64,000 nt of DNA from CAXBNB01 sp040222275 (GTDB lineage: Bacteria; Bacteroidota; Bacteroidia; Cytophagales; Cyclobacteriaceae), in the NCBI GenBank assembly GCA_040222275.1, contig JAVKDJ010000094.1, positions 297,199-361,198 of the forward strand, read 5' to 3'. Below the pieces are notes generated by a model that saw only the letters and a list, made by a program, of their open reading frames with translations, was not told the DNA's origin and made no database searches. How positions within the stretch are numbered: position 1 is the stretch's first letter; the number at the start of each line of letters is the position of its first letter. Below are positions 17,091-25,142 of the stretch, piece by piece. The position numbers and the translations under genes are program-made.

Positions 17091-17432
17091 TCAGGTGATG
17101 TGCATCCAGATGATTCGGGACATTCGAAAGTTGAATGGCCACAATAAAACGACTATCAGGATGAGGAAATAGGCCAGGTAGTCCAAACTAAAGGGGGTCA
17201 GTTTGAACAATAGGAATATGGCCACCATCTCAGCGATGCACAAAGCATAGCTGACGTACATGGCCCCTGTAAAATAGCCCGGTTCTTTTTCGAAGACCTT
17301 GCCACATTGCGGGCAGTTTTTCCTCATTTTTGGCGATTTAAACAAAAAGACATTTCCCTTTGAGAAAAAAACTTCCCCTTCACCACACGAAGGGCATTTC
17401 TCATTGTATATTTTTGTTGTTAAATCACTCAT
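17091..17432 (-). CDS. DUF983 zinc-ribbon membrane protein
   Basis: Two CPxC knuckles (KCPSCGEG near the N-terminus and NCPQCGKVF about 27 residues later) are followed by EKEPGYFTGAMYVSYAL and two transmembrane segments, the standard DUF983 layout. The start given (MSDLTTKIYNEKC) is eight codons inside the longest frame and fits family N-termini better. The family is common in Alphaproteobacteria and Bacteroidota, probably binds one zinc ion, and has no established function. The gene is divergent from the AraC regulator at 17530 with about 100 bases between. Confidence 0.88.
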   Translation of the reverse strand: MSDLTTKIYNEKCPSCGEGEVFFSKGNVFLFKSPKMRKNCPQCGKVFEKEPGYFTGAMYVSYALCIAEMVAIFLLFKLTPFSLDYLAYFLILIVVLLWPFNFRMSRIIWMHIT

Positions 17433-17529
17433 AATCAATTTAATTAGCTGGCACAAAATTAAATAATATCACCAAAGTACTATTGAATTAAAGTAGCCAA
17501 TTCTTGTACAATAAAGACATACATCCCAC

Positions 17530-18408
17530 ATGGCCAGCAAAATAGATATATTGGATATTCGTGAGTTTGAGCGTGACCAGGAGCTGTCGGACTTTTATTG
17601 CAACAAATTCGAAGACCACCTCCAAACCCACAAAAAGGCCATTACAGTACCCCATAAGCACAACTTTTTCCTAACGGTTATTTTCACCAGGGGATCGGGC
17701 ATACATGAAATTGATTTTGAAAAATATGAAGTCCTGCCAGGGAGTGTCTTTATGCTAAACCCCGGGCAGACACACTACTGGGAGCTATCGGATGACATAG
17801 AGGGCATGATATTGTTCCATTCCAAAGAGTTTTTTGACGTATGCTTTACCAATCAATCGGTATTCGATTTTCCATTTTTCTATTCTGTCCACAATCCATC
17901 CGCACTTTTTTTGGAGCCGGCACAAACCGCACACCTGGCTGACAATTTCCAAAATATCCTACAGGAATACATGCACAGGCACACTCTATCCAGACAAAAG
18001 ATCGTATCGCTGCTGAACTGTATTTACATCGACCTGAGCAGGATTTATCTGCACTCCGGACACAATAAACTGCTGAAGCCGGGAAAGTATGCCGGGTACC
18101 TGCGCAAACTGGAGGAGCTAATCGAGGAGCAATTCAAAAAGGAAAAGTCGGCGGCTACCTATGCCGAGAGGCTCAACATCACCAAACGCCACCTCAACAG
18201 GCTGACACAGCAAATGCTGGGAAAATCCACCACTCAATTAATTACGGAGAGGGTGATACTGGAGGCAAAACGCCTGATCGTGTATGACGCTTCCTCCCTG
18301 GCCACTATCTCCCATGAGTTGGGCTATGAGGACTATACTTACTTCTCTCGATTGTTTAAAAAATGGACAGGGCTCACCCCTTCGGAGTTTGGAAAGTCAT
18401 ACGGTTAG
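17530..18408 (+). CDS. AraC-family transcriptional regulator
   Basis: The N-terminal half (about 35-130) is a cupin-like ligand domain with the typical HKHNFFLTVIFTRGSGIHEID and VFMLNPGQTHYWEL segments. The C-terminal hundred residues are a double helix-turn-helix: AATYAERLNITKRHLNRLTQQMLGKS then ATISHELGYEDYTYFSRLFKKWTGLTPSEF, a close match to the AraC signature. The 292-residue length is usual. It is a cytosolic DNA-binding regulator whose inducer is unknown. The target could be the divergent DUF983 gene or distant genes. Confidence 0.93.
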   Translation: MASKIDILDIREFERDQELSDFYCNKFEDHLQTHKKAITVPHKHNFFLTVIFTRGSGIHEIDFEKYEVLPGSVFMLNPGQTHYWELSDDIEGMILFHSKEFFDVCFTNQSVFDFPFFYSVHNPSALFLEPAQTAHLADNFQNILQEYMHRHTLSRQKIVSLLNCIYIDLSRIYLHSGHNKLLKPGKYAGYLRKLEELIEEQFKKEKSAATYAERLNITKRHLNRLTQQMLGKSTTQLITERVILEAKRLIVYDASSLATISHELGYEDYTYFSRLFKKWTGLTPSEFGKSYG

Positions 18409-18496
18409 AATTGATGCATTTTAATATTGGGGTGGGCAAAAACACTCCTCATTGCTTCTGAAACACTGAGCACCCCGACACGCATTCCCTTCACCC

Positions 18497-19051
18497 CTAC
18501 AACTTTCTGATTACCTTACACGGATTGCCGGCAGCAAATACATCTGCCGGTATATCTTTGGTAACAACACTCCCTGCGCCAATCACCGTCCTGTCCCCTA
18601 TGCTGATCCCCGGGCAGATGACGGCACTTCCTCCTATCCAAACATCTTCTCCTATCGTTATCGGTTTTGCAAATTCGAGTCCTGAAGACCTTTCTTTAAA
18701 ATGAACAGGATGTGTAGCCGTATAAATTTGCACATTGGGGCCAAAAAGTGTTCTGGAGCCAATTCGAACAGGCATCACGTCTAGCACCACACAATTAAAG
18801 TTGAAATATATATCATCTCCGAGGATGATATTGTATCCATAATCGCAGTAGAAGGGGGTTTGAATCCAGAGGTTCTTTCCTTTCTGGGGGATCAGGCTAC
18901 CCAGGATATCCATTCGTTTTTCCGCTTCATCTTCACGCGAATCGTTCAATTCCTTGAGTTGTAACCTGGCTTGCAAGCGTTCCTGGGAAAGTTCGGGATC
19001 AAGGGCATTATAAAGCTCACCCGCCAGCATTTTTTGTTTTTCGGTCCTCAT
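18497..19051 (-). CDS. Maltose/galactoside O-acetyltransferase-type hexapeptide protein
   Basis: An N-terminal Maa-type helical cap (MRTEKQKMLAGELYNALDPEL) precedes the left-handed beta-helix hexapeptide repeats. The family markers FYCDYGYNIILGDDIYFNFNC, the catalytic His in YTATHPVHF (about residue 115), GEDVWIGGSAVICPGISIG and the end GNPCKVIRKL are all present. The 184-residue length is typical of trimeric acetyl-CoA-dependent sugar O-acetyltransferases (Maa/LacA/NodL). The natural acceptor is unknown. It follows the DUF1801 gene on the same strand after 57 bases. Confidence 0.92.
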   Translation of the reverse strand: MRTEKQKMLAGELYNALDPELSQERLQARLQLKELNDSREDEAEKRMDILGSLIPQKGKNLWIQTPFYCDYGYNIILGDDIYFNFNCVVLDVMPVRIGSRTLFGPNVQIYTATHPVHFKERSSGLEFAKPITIGEDVWIGGSAVICPGISIGDRTVIGAGSVVTKDIPADVFAAGNPCKVIRKL

Positions 19052-19108
19052 ATTTTATTCGGTTACTTCCATCTAATTCCTTCCAATATCCTACTGGGCA
19101 TTGGGGGT

Positions 19109-19537
19109 TCAAAAACCAAGCAGGGACAAATGTTTCACCCTATGGTAGGTCAGCCCGGCAGTGATGCATTTTTTCAACTCAGCCTCGGGCAACTCTTCGT
19201 CCATCTGAAACACGATGGCCCGGGTACCTTCAAACCGGAACATATCTCCAAATACCATTTTGAAAGTGGGCACCAGCCTGCTAGTGCACTTGAAGTACAT
19301 AGCATACTGGTCTGGTGTTTTTTCTTTCCAGTCTATCCTTATCGTGCTTCCTTTTTTTACTATGTAGCTGGGTTCGCCCCACCTCAGTGTTTCTTCCAAT
19401 CCCTGGATTTCGGCCACCTCGCTTGCTGTCTCTACGATCAACCTCCTCAGGTTCTGGATTTTCACCCTGGCTTTGGCCGGATATTTATCAAATACTCCTG
19501 CTACTTCGGGATTGGTTTTTATAGCGAGTTTTTTCAT
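19109..19537 (-). CDS. DUF1801 domain protein
   Basis: The 142-residue protein matches the DUF1801 (YdhG-like) pattern: VFDKYPAKARVKIQNLRRLI, a GLEETLRWGEPSYIV core, TIRIDWKEKTPDQYAMYF and a C-terminal helix. The domain is frataxin-like in fold and has no settled function. Its leader is notable: GTTAGACGTTA lies about 16 bases before the ATG on the minus strand and forms the edge of the integron-like site that ends the protease cassette. The gene is therefore positioned as though it were the next cassette or the insertion target. No attC-like structure follows its own stop codon. Confidence 0.85.
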   Translation of the reverse strand: MKKLAIKTNPEVAGVFDKYPAKARVKIQNLRRLIVETASEVAEIQGLEETLRWGEPSYIVKKGSTIRIDWKEKTPDQYAMYFKCTSRLVPTFKMVFGDMFRFEGTRAIVFQMDEELPEAELKKCITAGLTYHRVKHLSLLGF

Positions 19538-19556
19538 TTGGGGTATGGGTGGTAAC

Positions 19557-19668
19557 GTCTAACTAAAATGAGTATGCGCTTCAGTCGCTAGAAGCACCGA
19601 AGCATCTTGTTCGCATTGTCCTTTTAAAGTATTCAGTTCGCATATTCATTTTAGTGCCTGTTGGGGTG
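19557..19668 (-). repeat. attC-like recombination site at the end of the protease cassette
   Basis: On the minus strand this 112-bp segment begins CACCCCAAC (19660-19668), directly after the protease stop codon, and ends GTTAGAC (19557-19563), an exact GTTRRRY core. Between them, a 17-bp inverted repeat with one mismatch (19562-19578 against 19639-19655) encloses about 60 bases. Length, position right after a stop, and core sequences match integron attC sites. The 5' end of the protease unit (GTTGGGGTG at 20832-20840) is the exact complement of the left core, as expected for a circular cassette. The unpaired spacer is present on one side only, and no integrase gene is in the window. Confidence 0.55.
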
Positions 19669-19670
19669 AG

Positions 19671-20819
19671 TTATTCAGTTTTTTTTACAATCAATTGTGT
19701 TTTATCAACATGACCATTTTTATAGTGTTGAATCACTTCTAGATTGCCAAATTCATCATAAATGTAAAGTGAACCATCACCATTTTTTAAAGTGCCCATT
19801 TCTTGTGATTCTCCTCTTCGGTTTAAATTTGAAATTACAGTCCAAGGCTTTCCGTTTTTATATTCTCGTATACTCCATAATTTACCGTCATTATATTTAT
19901 AAGTATAAACTCCATCAAATCCTGGAGCAAGTTCTATTGTCTCAGCAATATATATGGAAGGTGTAATTGCTCCGTATCCTCCGGTTTTATCGGATATCGT
20001 GCCGTGAACAATTCCCATCAACCAAAATGTATTCACATATATTTCCTCCTTTTTCCCTACAGTAGTATATCCTTTGCTTATTGTATGTGGTAATGCTATT
20101 ACTGGGCTTCCGCTTAATCCGCTTACGCTTGGGTCATCTACCAAGTAGAAAGTTGATATTTTGCCATTGTCAAACCTAGTCATATCGATAAGGCCACTAG
20201 CTGCCTTATATGTTTTGGTCACTGGTGAAAACTTGCTTTTAGGACCAAGTTTCAAAGGGTAGCTCAATGGAAATCCATATGCTGTTATTTCTACCTGCCG
20301 TTGTGGCGCATCAAGGTTATAGTACACCCATTCATAAGGAATAGGTGAAATATTTATGCTGTCAGGTAATATTTCAAGGTTAACCCGAATAGCTGATATA
20401 TCAGCTTCTGGATGATCTGTCCAACCTAAATCATTCGCCGAATTTGCCCTGTCAACCAATATATCACGAAGTTGAACTACGATTGGGTTATCACTTTTGC
20501 TGCTGAATACTAGTGAAGTATTTAACGATGTGTTTTTCGCAACATGTTCTGCAGTAACCAGATAAAGATCTAGATCCATTGCAATAAAAAAGGCAGTACC
20601 TGTTTTATATTCGATCCATGGTTCAAGGTTTTGGGTTGATTTCTTCCTTAAATAAATCTCATAATCTTGACCATTAATTTTTTCTGTACGAATTACAGGT
20701 TCATTGACAAAAACAACTGACTTTAGAAATACATCAACATCAGATGTTCTTGGCTGACACTGTATCTCAAATTGAAGCATTATCAACAATAGAGTTAACC
20801 CAAGAATTTTTTGTTTCAT
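19671..20819 (-). CDS. Secreted trypsin-like serine protease with C-terminal MORN-like repeats
   Basis: A signal peptide (MKQKILGLTLLLIMLQF...) precedes a chymotrypsin-fold domain with a complete triad: His92 in LVTAEHVAK, Asp140 in HPEADISAIRV and Ser236 in GLSGSPV, with GTAFFIA before the His. After about residue 300 the sequence turns into 'DG.l....Y.nGkp' repeats (VYTYKYNDGKLW, REYKNGKPW, YIYDEFGNLEVIQHYKNGH), resembling MORN/YwqK-type repeats. The start chosen (20819) omits five upstream codons. The gene looks AT-richer than its neighbours and is bounded by matching inverted ends and an attC-like site, suggesting acquisition as a mobile cassette. The substrate is unknown. Confidence 0.8.
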   Translation of the reverse strand: MKQKILGLTLLLIMLQFEIQCQPRTSDVDVFLKSVVFVNEPVIRTEKINGQDYEIYLRKKSTQNLEPWIEYKTGTAFFIAMDLDLYLVTAEHVAKNTSLNTSLVFSSKSDNPIVVQLRDILVDRANSANDLGWTDHPEADISAIRVNLEILPDSINISPIPYEWVYYNLDAPQRQVEITAYGFPLSYPLKLGPKSKFSPVTKTYKAASGLIDMTRFDNGKISTFYLVDDPSVSGLSGSPVIALPHTISKGYTTVGKKEEIYVNTFWLMGIVHGTISDKTGGYGAITPSIYIAETIELAPGFDGVYTYKYNDGKLWSIREYKNGKPWTVISNLNRRGESQEMGTLKNGDGSLYIYDEFGNLEVIQHYKNGHVDKTQLIVKKTE

Positions 20820-20959
20820 GTTCTTACAATTCACCCCAACTTAGTATAAACAACACTATGTCGCTTTATTTCCATATAGTAAGTCAGAGCAACATATGGA
20901 GGTTATTTCCTTTCAAATATACCTTAATAAATTACTTGTGTATGCAATACGAATATTTT

Positions 20960-21790
20960 TTATCCGTAATGTGGTGGTCTGCTCATTGGGGATGTCTCCC
21001 TCCGCTCGACATGACAAGGCCCGCATTTTAACAAGACCTTGCAGGTTTTGAAAACCTGTAAGGTCTGAGCTGCATAAAGCCTGCCTTGTCACCCTGACGA
21101 AGGAAGGGTCTCAGCCCAGTGTTGCTATTCGACATGTTCCGAAGGACATGTCGAATTGTGCTGATAAAAAGAATTTGAAATCCTCAAATCTCTCTAGGTT
21201 TCCACAAGACTTTCAAGGTTTTCGAAACCTGGAAAGTCTGAGCTGAGAAAATCTGGTAATCAAAGCCCCTATTTCAAAAACTATCTGGCTCACAATAAAG
21301 GGGCACGAGTGGGGACACTCGCGCCAGCATGCTAAGAGAAAATAAGATGCTTCCCTACGCTCAGCATGACAAGGCAGTCTTTGTGCCTACATCTCAGTCT
21401 ACCTCGTCACCCTGACGAAGGAAGGGTCTCAGCCCAGCATTGCTATTCGACATGTTCCGAAGGGCATGTCGAATTGTGCTGATAAAAAGGATTTGAAATC
21501 CTCACCTCCCTTAGGATTACCCTACACTTTCTAGGTTTCTGAAACCTGGAAAGTCTGAGCTACAAAAAAACTGGTGATCAAAGCCCTGCTTTCAGAAAAG
21601 TAAATCAGTTTACGATGAAGAGGCACGAGCGAGGACGCTCGCGCCAGCATTCCAGCCGGTGGTGCTTCCATCTGTTGAGCATCACAAAGTCTGCATTTAA
21701 CGAGACTTTCCAGGTTTCGAAAACCGGTAAGGTTTGAGATGCACAAAGCCTACCTTGTCACCCTGACGAAGGAAGGGTCTCTTTCCAGAG
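20960..21790. repeat. Tandem array of a ~320-350-bp composite repeat
   Basis: The 1-kb space between the protease and the sigma factor gene is non-coding repeat. GTCACCCTGACGAAGGAAGG starts at 21088, 21406 and 21757 (spacings 318 and 351; the third copy is cut short). Each full unit holds, in order, GCTATTCGACATGTTCCGAAGG, a TTTGAAATCCTCA block, an ACTTTC-AGGTTT/AAACCTGGAAAGT hairpin, an AAGCCC block and GGCACGAG...GCTCGCGCCAGCAT (21301 and 21622). TCCCTCCGCTCGACATGAC-like boxes precede copies one and two. No open reading frame of note and no transposase are present. Confidence 0.85.
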
Positions 21791-21797
21791 CGGCCAC

Positions 21798-21827
21798 AAA
21801 AAAACCCGGCTGGTTGGAAGCCGGGCT
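21798..21827 (-). terminator. Rho-independent terminator of the sigma factor gene
   Basis: On the minus strand AGCCCGGC / GCCGGGTT pairs around a 9-base loop and is followed by a run of seven T. It lies 11 bases after the stop codon of the sigma factor gene, and is the cleanest GC-rich terminator in the window. Confidence 0.93.
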
Positions 21828-21837
21828 AAAGTTTCGT

Positions 21838-22446
21838 TTATATATGTTGTTTTTTGTCTTTCACCAGGTCATACATGAGCTCCCGAGCCCGGTGCAGCTG
21901 TGCCTTTACTGTTCCCAGGGGGGCATCCAGGGTTTTGGCTATTTCGTCGTAAGACAATTCATCGAAGTACCTGAGTCGTACCAGACGCTGGTACTTGGGA
22001 GGCAGCTTGGTCACAAACATCTGCACCAACTCGATTTTCTGGTCTTTGATGGTTTCTTCCTGCGGATTGAGGTTGTTGTCTTCCACATCGATATTTACCG
22101 GCTCCCCCCCATCGTCTTTGAAGGAGGTATTCAGACTGAAAGTATCCAGTTTTTTCTTCCTGATAAAATCAATGGCATTATTGGTGGCAATGCGAAAAAG
22201 CCATGTACTGAAAGTGTAGTCTTTCTTAAACTTATGGAGGTTTTTGAATGCCTTGGCAAAGGCCTCCATGGTAAGGTCTTCAGCATCGTCAATATTCCTG
22301 ACCATCTTGAGGATCATGTGATACACGGGCCGCTTGTACCGCTCCATCAGCTCGGCAAATGACTGCTCATCACCATCATTTACAGCATGATCGATCAACT
22401 TAAAGTCCTTGAGTGCTTTATCCGAGAATTGTTTTTTTAATTCCAT
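21838..22446 (-). CDS. ECF-type RNA polymerase sigma factor
   Basis: The 202-residue protein has sigma region 2 (FAELMERYKRPVYHMILKMVRNIDDAEDLTMEAFAKAF then TFSTWLFRIATNNAIDFIRKK, about 30-105). An acidic linker with many Asn/Asp/Glu follows, then region 4 (LPPKYQRLVRLRYFDELSYDEIAKTLDAPLGTVKAQLHRARELM, about 150-195). No anti-sigma gene is adjacent. Its ATG lies inside the 3' end of the glycosyltransferase gene (10-base overlap), so the two are translationally linked. Bacteroidota ECF factors of this kind control envelope or polysaccharide genes; the regulon here cannot be read from sequence. Confidence 0.93.
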   Translation of the reverse strand: MELKKQFSDKALKDFKLIDHAVNDGDEQSFAELMERYKRPVYHMILKMVRNIDDAEDLTMEAFAKAFKNLHKFKKDYTFSTWLFRIATNNAIDFIRKKKLDTFSLNTSFKDDGGEPVNIDVEDNNLNPQEETIKDQKIELVQMFVTKLPPKYQRLVRLRYFDELSYDEIAKTLDAPLGTVKAQLHRARELMYDLVKDKKQHI

Positions 22447-23543
22447 CTAACCTTTTTTGTACTGAGGGCGGCAAAACCCATAATCAATAAATAAACGCTA
22501 TAAAGAAAATCCATCATTGGGACTGTCCAAATAACAATACGTTCACCAAATTTTTTGGATATGCTGTTTATTATTAAACTATTCAGAATCAACCTTATTA
22601 TCAACACACCAAATACTATTTCAGGAAAATACATTGATGCTGCTAAAATAACAAATGCAATCCAAAACAAAAGGTGACTTGTCGAATACATTCCAAGCAA
22701 TAGCTTGTCTTTTCGTTTATAGTACTTGCTCACTGAAATATGTCGAAGTTTTTGCCGGAAATAATCAGGAACAGTATCCTTACTATACGACCAAACCAGG
22801 GCATCCTGCCCCAGGCAAACTTCCGTGTTGGATTTGTTGGCGTATTGGTTCACAAGCAGGTCGTCATCACCACCCACCACTCGTTGAAACTGGTTGAATC
22901 CATTGTTTTGCAAAAACATGGATTTCCTGTAGCCGAGGTTTCGTCCTACGCCCATATATGGATTACCGGCCAACGCAAACGAATGACAAAGCATGCCCGT
23001 CATTTGTGTTTCAAACCGGCTGAAGCTATTCACAAATCCTGGCTCTGCCGTGAACTGGGAGTAGCCCAGCACAAATTGGCTTTGGGCGTTAAACCCACTG
23101 GCCAGATTGCTCGCCCACTCTCCGCTGGCAGGTTGGCAATCCGCATCGGTAAACACCAACTGCTCGTGTTTTGCCACTTTAATGCCCAGGGTAAGGGCGT
23201 ATTTCTTGGCATTGACATGGGCCGGTGTTCGGTCAATATGCACCAGTTTCAGCTTTTCATTTTGTTCGCTTTGCTCCAGCAGGTACTCGTATGTGCCATC
23301 TGTTGACCGGTCGTTCACCACTACGATCTCATAGTCGGGATGGTTTTGGGAGTAGAGGGCAGGCAGCAGTTTTTTGAGGTTTTCCAACTCATTGTAGGCG
23401 CAAACAATGATAGACACACCCGGCAATTGGGCACTTTCCGAACAGGGATTTTTGTGCCTGAGGATCAACCCTGCAAACAGCAACCAATAAATAGTTTGGA
23501 TACATGCTGCTCCTAAGAAAACGATAAAAATTACCTCTGACAT
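22437..23543 (-). CDS. Membrane GT2 glycosyltransferase
   Basis: An N-terminal membrane helix (about residues 3-26) precedes a processive-looking family 2 domain: VSIIVCAYNELENLKKLLPAL, VVVNDRSTDGT, FTDADCQPAS and GGDDDLLVNQ with a later KLRHISVSKYY, the 'QxxRW'-like position. Three C-terminal transmembrane helices follow (about 285-365). This arrangement matches inner-membrane polymerising or lipid-linked glycosyltransferases. The start given is the internal Met of MSEVIFIVFL; an upstream Met adds eight residues. It is co-transcribed with the sigma factor whose start it overlaps. Confidence 0.88.
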   Translation of the reverse strand: MSEVIFIVFLGAACIQTIYWLLFAGLILRHKNPCSESAQLPGVSIIVCAYNELENLKKLLPALYSQNHPDYEIVVVNDRSTDGTYEYLLEQSEQNEKLKLVHIDRTPAHVNAKKYALTLGIKVAKHEQLVFTDADCQPASGEWASNLASGFNAQSQFVLGYSQFTAEPGFVNSFSRFETQMTGMLCHSFALAGNPYMGVGRNLGYRKSMFLQNNGFNQFQRVVGGDDDLLVNQYANKSNTEVCLGQDALVWSYSKDTVPDYFRQKLRHISVSKYYKRKDKLLLGMYSTSHLLFWIAFVILAASMYFPEIVFGVLIIRLILNSLIINSISKKFGERIVIWTVPMMDFLYSVYLLIMGFAALSTKKVRWN

Positions 23544-23686
23544 CTGACAAACCCGGGTTAATTCCAAAAGCGTGCAAAGATATCATTCTGTGACAATTGA
23601 TGTATATATCGACCGGTGAATGTGAACATATTTTCGCATATAATTTTCGGGCTAATCCTACTTTGCCATATTTGGGAACAGTGTAA

Positions 23687-23754
23687 AACCTGACAGGTTT
23701 GATGACCATAAAAGCCCAACTTACGCCAGTTAAGCGATAGAAACCTGTCAGGTT
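23687..23754. repeat. AACCTGACAGGTT inverted repeat pair
   Basis: The 408 bases between the GT2 start and tgt hold no gene. AAACCTGACAGGTTT at 23686-23700 is itself palindromic, and its inverse AAACCTGTCAGGTT recurs at 23741-23754, so 14-bp arms can form a larger hairpin. This is a dispersed palindrome of a type common in Cytophagales and Flavobacteriia intergenic spaces. The rest of the gap shows only a TACTTTTG -7-like box (23936-23943) nine bases before tgt. Confidence 0.6.
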
Positions 23755-23951
23755 CCAACCCATGTACTTCAACTTGACAAAACAGGGCTAAAATCAATGG
23801 CTAGATACCCACTGTGCTGGCCAACCCCTCCATTACCGGGGATAACTTGAATTCTTAATGATGGAATTTTTCCTTTGGAAAGAAGTTTGGTCTTTAAATG
23901 CATTGGTCATGTGTGCAATTGGTTCTATTTCACCATACTTTTGCGGCAGAT

Positions 23952-25082
23952 ATGAAATTTGAATTCACGAATAAAGATAGTGGCTCCAATGCCCGGGCTG
24001 GTAAGATCACCACTGCCCATGGAGAAATAGAAACACCCATTTTTATGCCTGTGGGCACAGCTGGCACTGTTAAGGCCGTTCACCAGCGGGAGCTAAAAGA
24101 GGATATAAAAGCCGAAATCATTCTAGGCAACACCTACCACCTCTACCTTCGCCCTGGTCTGGATATCATTGAGAGTGCCGGAGGTATTCACAAATTCAAT
24201 GGCTGGGACAGGCCAATATTGACAGACAGTGGCGGCTATCAGGTGTATTCCCTGGCTGCCAAAAGAAAAATCAAAGAAGAGGGAGTGACTTTTCAATCCC
24301 ATGTGGATGGCTCCAGGCATGTATTTACCCCCGAGGGAGTCATGGATATTCAACGCCAAATCGGTGCTGACATCATGATGGCTTTTGATGAATGTACGCC
24401 ATTTCCATGCGAAAAGAAATACGCTGAAGAATCTATGGGAATGACCCACCGTTGGCTTGAGCGCTGTTGCAACAGGTTCGATTCTACTGATCCGCTATAC
24501 GGATATGACCAGACACTTTTTCCTATTGTCCAGGGGAGCACTTACAAAGACCTTAGGAAGCAATCTGCAGAGGCCATAGCCTCATTTGGTAGGGAAGGTA
24601 ATGCCATCGGCGGGCTGTCGGTTGGCGAACCTGCAGAGATGATGTATGAAATGACAGACCTGGTTTGTGGGATTTTGCCGGCAGACAAGCCCCGCTACCT
24701 CATGGGTGTGGGCACACCTGCCAACATCATTGAGTGCATTGCATTGGGGGTAGATATGTTTGATTGTGTCATGCCTACAAGGAACGCCCGAAACGGCATG
24801 TTGTTTACCTCTGAGGGTATCATCAATATCAAAAACGAAAAATGGAAAGATGATTTTTCACCAATAGACAGCAATCTGGGGGGATATGTAGATATGAATT
24901 ATTCCAAAGCCTATCTGAGGCATCTGATCACCAGCAAGGAAATTTTGGGTGCCCAAATCGCCAGTTTGCACAACCTTAGTTTTTATCTTTGGCTGGTGAA
25001 GGAAGCAAGGGAGAATATTGTGAAAGGGAGTTTTACGACCTGGAAAAATGCCATATTGCCAAAACTGGAGGCCAGGTTATAG
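23952..25082 (+). CDS. tgt: Queuine tRNA-guanine transglycosylase
   Basis: The start at 23952 (MKFEFTNKD) gives 376 residues, a normal Tgt length; an in-frame ATG 18 codons earlier adds an unrelated leader. Family blocks are intact: MPVGTAGTVKAV, the catalytic-site loop LTDSGGYQVYSL, GADIMMAFDECTPFP, IVQGSTYKDLR, AIGGLSVGEP, YLMGVGTP and FDCVMPTRNARNG with the nucleophile region. The zinc site CxCxxC is replaced by SNLGGYVDM (residues 307-315), while the following RHL His324 is kept. The enzyme swaps guanine-34 for preQ1 in GUN-anticodon tRNAs. The next gene, an LptF/G permease, is on the same strand. Confidence 0.95.
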   Translation: MKFEFTNKDSGSNARAGKITTAHGEIETPIFMPVGTAGTVKAVHQRELKEDIKAEIILGNTYHLYLRPGLDIIESAGGIHKFNGWDRPILTDSGGYQVYSLAAKRKIKEEGVTFQSHVDGSRHVFTPEGVMDIQRQIGADIMMAFDECTPFPCEKKYAEESMGMTHRWLERCCNRFDSTDPLYGYDQTLFPIVQGSTYKDLRKQSAEAIASFGREGNAIGGLSVGEPAEMMYEMTDLVCGILPADKPRYLMGVGTPANIIECIALGVDMFDCVMPTRNARNGMLFTSEGIINIKNEKWKDDFSPIDSNLGGYVDMNYSKAYLRHLITSKEILGAQIASLHNLSFYLWLVKEARENIVKGSFTTWKNAILPKLEARL

Positions 25083-25142
25083 TGGTTTGAATGACAAAAG
25101 TTTTTTTGGGAAAAGTTTATAAAAAAGACTAACAACACCATT

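Noticed and set aside
18408..19109. Second and third integron cassettes (acetyltransferase, DUF1801)
   Set aside because: Only 57 bases separate the two genes and no attC-like palindrome follows either stop codon.
21088..21790. Possible CRISPR array
   Set aside because: Only three copies of a 320-350-bp unit with non-unique interiors and no cas gene; this is a dispersed repeat array.
21739..22362. 207-codon plus-strand frame opposite the sigma factor
   Set aside because: It mirrors the sigma factor gene and runs into repeat and terminator sequence; no family resemblance.
23880..23952. preQ1 riboswitch in front of tgt
   Set aside because: No compact H-type pseudoknot or A-rich aptamer signature is visible in the short leader.
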